Made by a program: the position numbers and the translations under genes
The notes under the pieces: model-generated
What the model was told of the DNA's origin: nothing
Databases searched by the model: none
What the model saw: the letters and a program-made list of their open reading frames with translations, nothing else
Shown here: in pieces, positions 58,371 through 64,000 of the stretch
Position numbering within the stretch: the first letter of the stretch is position 1
How the letters are laid out: the number at the start of each line of letters is the position of its first letter
Source: Phycomyces blakesleeanus NRRL 1555(-)
Taxonomy: Eukaryota > Mucoromycota > Mucoromycetes > Mucorales > Phycomycetaceae
Direction: 5' to 3'
DNA length: 64,000 bases
Assembly: GCF_001638985.1 (NCBI RefSeq)
Contig: NW_017265154.1
Span: forward strand, 248,001 to 312,000

Positions 58371-60475
58371 CAGGCTCTATTTTCATTCCTTCTGACCAGA
58401 TTGGGATTTGTAATACAAATGAAGTCTGGTACGATATCCGAAAACAAAGTCGACACCGTACATTTGCCTCACTGGCCAGTCTAGGCTATGCTCAATCCTA
58501 CGCATCTGCCGGAGAACTCAAGGTTGGAACAAGATTAGATGAACAAATAGTCTTGCCGTTCTGTCAATACAACGAGCTAGTCGAGGTGAGTTTTTTTTTG
58601 TTGTTGTTATTATTTTAATCAAAAAATAAAAATATTACCTCCAACTTACTTAAACTTTCTATTTGTTTCGTAGTTCCTAAAAGAGTTCCATAACGACTCA
58701 GTATATGAAATTGCCCGCAAAAATTCGGATCTCGAAGGGGTCACGACCACGCTAGTTAGAATTTATGAAGGTCTTGGACTCAGCGTTCCTTGGATAAAGT
58801 CACTTATTGATTATGAAGTATCGACTATGAGTTCTGGTAAGCACCCTCAGCAGCAACATCAATACCAACCATGGGCACTAATATTTATATATGCAATTAG
58901 ACGATGCAAACATCTTGTTTAGGTACTCGAGTTAAATAATCTACACTCACATAGTCAATAGCCTGCTAAAGTACTACTGCTTTAATCGTTTTTTTTATTT
59001 CTTTCTTTTATATAGAGGAAACTCCTTACTTACAAAGGTGATTGATGTCTATATGAAGATGGTCGGAAAAAGTTATCTAGAGGAGGCGATAGGCAGTATT
59101 ATACTTTCGATCTGCAGTTCCAGGGTGTGCATAGAGGTAATTTATAAGATCTTCATAATAATATTATTATTATTATATACTTGAGAGGGGTATTCATTAT
59201 TTTTTATAGGTTGATATTTCCAAAATTGATAAAAAGGAAGACATCACCCAGAATTGTGAAAAACTTGCTCGTTATGTCCAACTATTGTGGACAAGTATCG
59301 AGGCTACAAAATTAAAGTGTCCAGAGTAAGTCTTCAATGAGCCATCTTTAGTATTTTTATTAGTATTTTAATTGAGAGACAATAATCTAATAAACATATA
59401 TGTATATTAGAGAGCTACGACAAATCTTCTCCCACTTGCAGTCGGTAATCATTAAGAAATTCCAGCTGGATACCAATCCAGATAGTCCTAAACAAGCAGC
59501 CCGTTACACATGTGTGAGGTAAAAGAGAGAAAAATAGAGTATAATTGGGGTCTGTTGATACACATTAGACCTCTTTATTGACTTTTACAATCTGCAGTGG
59601 ATTCTTATTCTTAAGGCTGATATGTCCAGCTATTGTATCTCCAAAGTTATTTGGCATTGTTAAAGGTGAGATATAATTGACAAGACTTGATACAATAATA
59701 ACTTTACCTTCCATAGACTATCCCGATTTAAAGACAAGTCGCACCTTGACACTGCTAGCAAAATGTCTGATGAACTTGGCCAACTTGGTAGATCCAAGTT
59801 CGAAAGAGCCCTGGATGAAACATCTAAATCAATTTAGTCAGGTAATAATAGACTCAAAGCTAACCAAAAGATTATTACTGACTTGTATCTTAGAACAATA
59901 CTCGAGGCTTTATGGACTTTATCAATTTTATATCGGTAATCCAATCAGCTTCTTTATTTTCTTTTTATAAATCATCTCTACTCACTATCTCAAGTATGTA
60001 TTAGAAGGCGCAACCAGCATCTAATCGTCCCAGTCTACCACCTTCCTGGGACAATATCCTTCACGACCTACCTGATCAATTACAATTAGAAAAACCTGTT
60101 TATATGACACTCCAAGATATGAGCATGCCACCATACTATGTGAACCTTCCGCTTGAACTCTCCCAGTTCTCTACATCATTAATTAATGGAAGTCACCACT
60201 ATGCAACCATTCAGCACGGAAAATCCTTAAAACAACTGTTGCAGATATGCCAGGGAATTGCTTCCGTACAGCAAGAGATACATATATCATCAAAAACTGC
60301 CTCTAGTTTTCAGAGTCGCTCGAGCGTAGGTGACAATGTCAGTGGGCCCGAGTGTGTTGTTAACTGGGGTATTCCATCCTCCCCTTCTTCCGCGTCAATG
60401 AACGACATTAATACCTATAATGCTGCTGCTAGATCACCTTGTCACTCAATTGATTATTACAGGGCTACAGAATAA
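53715..60475 (+). CDS. BAR-PH-PH-C2-RasGAP protein
   Basis: It would speed GTP hydrolysis on Ras-type GTPases at membranes. I resolve 27 exons: 53715-54201, 54462-54533, 54591-54662, 54749-54792, 54887-54994, 55121-55234, 55312-55524, 55671-55841, 55959-56092, 56169-56226, 56310-56410, 56514-56652, 56770-56883, 57068-57215, 57340-57461, 57529-58025, 58148-58200, 58374-58585, 58674-58836, 58901-58922, 59016-59136, 59210-59325, 59411-59518, 59598-59665, 59717-59841, 59894-59935 and 60005-60475. They total 1364 residues in one frame. After a Ser/Pro-rich start comes a helical BAR-like region (about 110-400). PH 1 starts GHLFLKRRS and includes YFFIQKDTGLLMQQ; PH 2 includes GWCELQAVLISDGVLQIKSK and ERDQWIVLLKFF. 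A C2 domain follows (LSISIQEGKNIH, TPTPFWRENFVF). The RasGAP domain has the arginine finger in ILFRGNSLLTKVID and the block FLFLRLICPAIVSPKLFG. The frame upstream to 53604 begins with TTG, so ATG 53715 is used. Confidence 0.9.
54361..54391. repeat. TTTTA pentanucleotide repeat in a RasGAP intron
   Basis: About six TTTTA units inside the first RasGAP intron (54202-54461). Confidence 0.9.
54663..54748 (+). other. GC-AG intron in the RasGAP gene
   Basis: The exon ends GAAGCTATTCTTT and the intron begins GCAAGTACC, close to the GC-intron consensus GCAAGT, ending TATATTAG. Using the GT four bases further on breaks the frame of the next exon, while the GC site continues it (LKLHATSITEAIS). The intron also contains an AAAAT pentamer run at 54686-54711. 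Confidence 0.65.
54686..54711. repeat. AAAAT pentanucleotide repeat in a RasGAP intron
   Basis: About five AAAAT units inside the intron 54663-54748. Confidence 0.9.
56722..56745. repeat. CCTAA-type pentamer repeat in a RasGAP intron
   Basis: Four to five AACCT/CCTAA units within intron 56653-56769. It resembles a telomere-like motif but has five-base, not six-base, units. Confidence 0.85.
56974..56998. repeat. AATTC pentamer repeat in a RasGAP intron
   Basis: Five AATTC units within intron 56884-57067, followed by an AAT trinucleotide run. Confidence 0.9.
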
Positions 60476-62515
60476 AGATAACTGTGATTTATAGAATAGG
60501 GTTGCAACATCACAAATATCATTGGATTTCTTTTTGGGTTTTTTTTTTGCTTCAAACCTTTAAATTGTGTAAACTGATTTATAACATAACATAATATAAT
60601 TTATTTATTTATTCGTAAAGAGTATTTCTCGGTTAAGCAGCTTAATGTTCCTTCATAGTCTAAATACTTCTTTTAAAACAAACTTTGATTTCTAAGCTAA
60701 ATGATATATTCTTTAATAATATTAATAATAGAAGATAAGGTCCTGCTGCTATAAAAGAAGCCAGCGATTCTTAATTGTACGAATAATGTTATAGTGATAA
60801 ATGTACAGAAAGACAATAGAAAAAGTATATTGGTTGTTTAAATGAAAAAAAAAACTCTTTATTTTTTTTATTTATTCTACCATAGAACGGAGATAGATTG
60901 TTCTCCATAAAAGTAAAGGGTCAAGTAAGTAACTTTTACTCATAGAGTCCCTCCTCCCCCTTTAGAATCGCCTCTGAAATCATCCTCGAAATCGCCCTGA
61001 ATTTTTTCTTTCTTTCTTTCTCTCTCTCCCATAGTGTTAGTACTCACAAACAGAAATATTAGATGATAGAATTCTATACAAAAAATTTAGTATTCTGATA
61101 AATCCAAATGAAGGAGGGTTACCAGGTTCGATCAGAATCTCAAGAATATGCTATTTCAAAGAGTCGCACGCAATTCTTGATTTTCTTTAATACCTGTAAA
61201 GAAGTATATTTATAAATATTTATTTATACAAAAGAGAAAAGTTAAAGGAAAATATTTAGGTAATATTATATATATATATATATATCTTTCTAAAACAAAC
61301 CATTTACATGCACTGTCCACTACCTTTATTAAACAAGAAATCAATCGCGGATTAAATATTAAGGAAAAAATCAAAGTACTGATTGCCATTGTACTGTACT
61401 GCACTGTACTGCACTGTACTGCACTGTACTGCACTGCACTGTATTTCTATACCCGGTTTGGGTGTAACATGTCTATTCAATTGTTCAACCAAGTCAAATT
61501 GATAGACACCAACCATTTTAGGTGCGGAATAAATAAAGATATATATATATATATATATATAAAGCGAGATTTGCGAGGACATCAATAAGGAGTATGGACT
61601 GTTAAACATGAACCATGGGTAAAATAAAAAAAAAAGTAGTTATTTATTTATTTATTTATTTATTTTGCTTTCTTATATTATATGTATATATAGTGTTAAA
61701 TACTTTCTTATTGTTTTAAAGGTACATAGATACATACATATATTAAATATCTTTATTTAATTATTTAGTCTACTATGGTTGGCATGTCTGCCGTACAATA
61801 TACCACATTTAGACCAAGGAAGGAAAGGTTTATTAGGCAATTTACTATATAAAAGCCGTACACCAGATATTAGCAAATTTATTAATTAATATTTTATTAA
61901 ATAGATAAATAATATAATATAATATAAAAAAATAGTAAGCTGTACTTATAATATACGCATGTACAAAAGTAAAGTAATATTTTCTTTAGAATATATCAAT
62001 CCAACATATATGAGACACTAGTTTGTGAATAAAACTAGTTAAATGCAGTTACAGGTACTCGGATTAATCGGTATTTTTTTTTAAATAATAATAATAATAA
62101 TAATGTAACTATGGTCAGTAGTGAGTCTTTAAATCATTAAAGAAAATATCATGCGTTGGTTACAGAACAGGCAGGGTACATGGGTCTGGGCGAAAGATTT
62201 ATTTCCTTAAATTGAACCCCAAAACGACCTACTTTCGATAAGACTAGTTGGGCTAAAAGGTACTCCATTCATTATTTATTACATGTAACCCGTCATTTAA
62301 TGCGGTACTACTCTGATGAGATAAACAGTAAAATATGTTATAATTCTTGGAATACCATACAAAAGTCCAGTAAAGCAAAATAACCAAAACGATATTTGTG
62401 ATTTAAATTATTATTATTATTATTATTTCAAGAATACAAACTCCAAACTAATTGATATTTTACATATACCATAGAATGGCTAGTTTTATTTTTTATTTAT
62501 TTATCTGACAATAAT
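60476..62515. other. Convergent spacer with repeats
   Basis: Two kilobases between the stops of RasGAP (+) and the cell-surface protein (-). It contains ATAAT and TTTA runs, the ACTGT/ACTGC array (61393-61442) and AT microsatellites. No frame shows coding character. Confidence 0.6.
61393..61442. repeat. ACTGT/ACTGC pentamer array
   Basis: Ten units in exact five-base register, alternating ACTGT and ACTGC for most of the length, so it also reads as a ten-base repeat. Confidence 0.93.
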
Positions 62516-64000
62516 CTAGTAAGCGTGATTATGATTATTATAGCGACCATCAATGGCATCTTGCTGGTTAAGATCGCCACCATCCACACGAGCAAGCTGT
62601 GGGACAGGTGTGGTCACTGCAATACCATAGCTGTGCTGACTTGAGGTTGAAGATCCAGCCGAACGACGGGAGCCCCATGAACGAAGCGAAGAAGCGTTAC
62701 TGGCAGCACGACGGATGCTACCAAAAACCGATCTCACAGCTCCTTGACCACCTGCGCCGTTATTCTGAGATGAACTTGAAGGACTACGTTTCGGCAGCTT
62801 TGCAACAGCTCCAGCTACAGCAGCCATAAAGGACTGAGGGCGCCAGCGTGTATTGACTTCTCCTTCTGTACCGGAGCTTCCCATGCTACGTTCGTGTTTC
62901 TCCAGATCAGACTCTTGACGGGCATTTTGACGGCGGCGTGTAATAAACATTCCTGCAAGGCCAGCAGCAGCTACACAGCCTACGACTGCACCAATCGAGA
63001 TACCAATCGTCTTGTTTTCACGTTGAGCGTCCACCGCTTCAGAGTTGACACTCTGGGATACAACAGCGTTGTCAGCGCCATCAGCATTGGGATCAGTAGC
63101 AGAAGGTTTGGCTGAAGAAGCTGCCTCGGCTTCGTTATCACTACCACTATCGTTATCACTATCATTATCGCCATCATCGTAGGAATCGCCATCATCGTAG
63201 GAATCGCTGTCATCGCTACCATCGCTGTCAGAGTCACTGTTATCACTGTTGTCATTATTTCTGTCTTCAGAACTATAAGAAGATTCCACACTATTATCGG
63301 TGTTGGCAACTTTAGAATTGGTTTCAGGAATAGTGGTTGGTACAGAAATGGGTATAATAGCAGCATATGTAGTATGTGTGGCGCTAGCAGTAGTATGAGG
63401 AGTTGAAACAGTTGTTTTAGCCGTAGTGGTATGCTTCTTTGTAGTGTGTTTTGTGGTTGTAGTGGGCTTCTTGGTGGTAGTATGCTTCTTGGTGGTGGTA
63501 TGCTTCTTGGTGGTGGTATGCTTCTTGGTGGTGGTGTGTTTCTTGGTGGTGGTGTGTTTCTTGGTGGTGGTGGTGGTGGTGGTGGTGTGCTTTGTAGTAG
63601 TGGGTTTCTTGGTAGCATTCTTCTTGGCTGAAGTGATGTGTTTCTTGATCGAAGTAGTACTCTTTGCAACTGCATCCTTTGTGACGGTGGATGTCTTTTT
63701 TGTCATTGTGTAATGCTTCTTGACTGAAGATCCAACCTTCTTGGTCAAAGTGTGATGATGTTTCTTTGTGTGGGAGACAGGCTTAGTTGTTTGCTTGGAT
63801 GCACTGTTATGGGTAGTAGTGTGGTGCTTCGAGGTAGTCTTTGTGGAAATGCAGAGAAAGGTGGTCGAGTTCTTCACGGTAAGGTACTTTGTAGTGCCAT
63901 TGGTAAAGTTACAGTGTTGAGAATCATGATAAATTCTAAACTCTGTAGGGATAGCTCTATGTGAGGTCGATGTACTGGTGCTACTTTGTATGGTCGTCGG
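62516..64000 (-). CDS. Mucin-like single-pass cell-surface protein, possibly a wall sensor (N-terminus outside window)
   Basis: The frame is open to the right edge and ends TAG 62516-62518, giving about 494 residues so far. The visible part has a possible N-glycosylation cluster (NFTNGT), then a Thr/Lys/His-rich mucin-like region with KHTTTK repeats (about 63440-63620), suitable for O-mannosylation. A strongly acidic Asp/Ser stretch follows (DSDSDGSDDSDSYDDGDSYD), then a single membrane helix (IGISIGAVVGCVAAAGLAGMFI) followed by RRRQ, and a basic, Ser-rich cytoplasmic tail of about 130 residues. This layout is like fungal cell-wall stress sensors of the Wsc/Mid2 kind, but no WSC domain lies in the visible part. 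The role is inferred from architecture only. Confidence 0.8.
   Translation of the reverse strand, partial: PTTIQSSTSTSTSHRAIPTEFRIYHDSQHCNFTNGTTKYLTVKNSTTFLCISTKTTSKHHTTTHNSASKQTTKPVSHTKKHHHTLTKKVGSSVKKHYTMTKKTSTVTKDAVAKSTTSIKKHITSAKKNATKKPTTTKHTTTTTTTTKKHTTTKKHTTTKKHTTTKKHTTTKKHTTTKKPTTTTKHTTKKHTTTAKTTVSTPHTTASATHTTYAAIIPISVPTTIPETNSKVANTDNSVESSYSSEDRNNDNSDNSDSDSDGSDDSDSYDDGDSYDDGDNDSDNDSGSDNEAEAASSAKPSATDPNADGADNAVVSQSVNSEAVDAQRENKTIGISIGAVVGCVAAAGLAGMFITRRRQNARQESDLEKHERSMGSSGTEGEVNTRWRPQSFMAAVAGAVAKLPKRSPSSSSQNNGAGGQGAVRSVFGSIRRAASNASSLRSWGSRRSAGSSTSSQHSYGIAVTTPVPQLARVDGGDLNQQDAIDGRYNNHNHAY
63470..63600. repeat. Eighteen-base coding repeat (Lys-His-Thr-Thr-Thr-Lys)
   Basis: Tandem units of the GGTGGTATGCTTCTTGGT type in the mucin-like gene, encoding KHTTTK on the minus strand, followed by a GGT run encoding threonines. 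Such arrays vary readily in copy number. Confidence 0.85.

Noticed and set aside
62980..63713. Val/Cys- and Pro/Arg-rich frames opposite or shifted to the mucin-like gene
   Set aside because: They are repeat shadows. The chosen frame is the only one with a membrane helix and a sensible tail.

Overview
The window is nuclear DNA of a filamentous fungus, most likely an early-diverging Mucoromycota lineage (Mucorales-like). It is AT-rich, with genes cut by many short GT-AG introns of about 50-130 bases. It has long gene-poor spacers full of simple repeats. Several genes are typical of Mucorales: a Rhizopus-type secreted lipase, a TRK potassium transporter, an ERT1-type Zn2Cys6/PAS factor, and a BAR-PH-PH-C2-RasGAP protein. 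The species is not identifiable by eye.

Layout. At 1-132 is the C-terminal end of an unknown gene. From 1.7 to 8.5 kb lie an ING-family PHD protein (+), an ERT1-like regulator of gluconeogenesis (-) and a cytochrome P450 (-). From 10.0 to 12.2 kb is a nine-exon MATH-BTB-BACK protein (-), followed by a decayed Tc1/mariner transposase (13.6-14.1 kb). From 14.9 to 24.8 kb are the PP2A B (PR55/Cdc55) subunit (-), an intronless PPR protein (+) and a TRK K+ transporter (+). From 24.8 to 41.7 kb the DNA is gene-poor. It holds an intronless LRR/low-complexity reading frame interrupted by one in-frame stop (28.4-31.6 kb), a nine-exon secreted lipase (33.5-35.2 kb) and an intronless membrane protein (40.1-41.6 kb). 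From 42.1 to 60.5 kb are a SAC1 phosphoinositide phosphatase (-), a NEPRO-like nucleolar protein (+), a RasGEF (-) and a 27-exon RasGAP (+). From 62.5 kb to the right edge is a mucin-like single-pass cell-surface protein (-), open at the window edge.

How the genes relate. The RasGEF and RasGAP are divergently transcribed from one 2.3 kb spacer that also carries a 155-base five-base-period minisatellite, so an activator and an inactivator of Ras-type GTPases sit head to head. The other neighbours look functionally unrelated, as is usual in fungal genomes.

Exon coordinates were built by hand from splice signals, reading frame and family resemblance. For every multi-exon gene the exon lengths sum to a whole number of codons, which is a useful internal check. 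No database search, RNA evidence or folding was available. The most unusual items are two GC-AG introns (plus one possible), tiny exons (one carries most of the RasGAP arginine-finger codon), the single-stop-interrupted LRR frame, and the prevalence of five-base tandem repeats.
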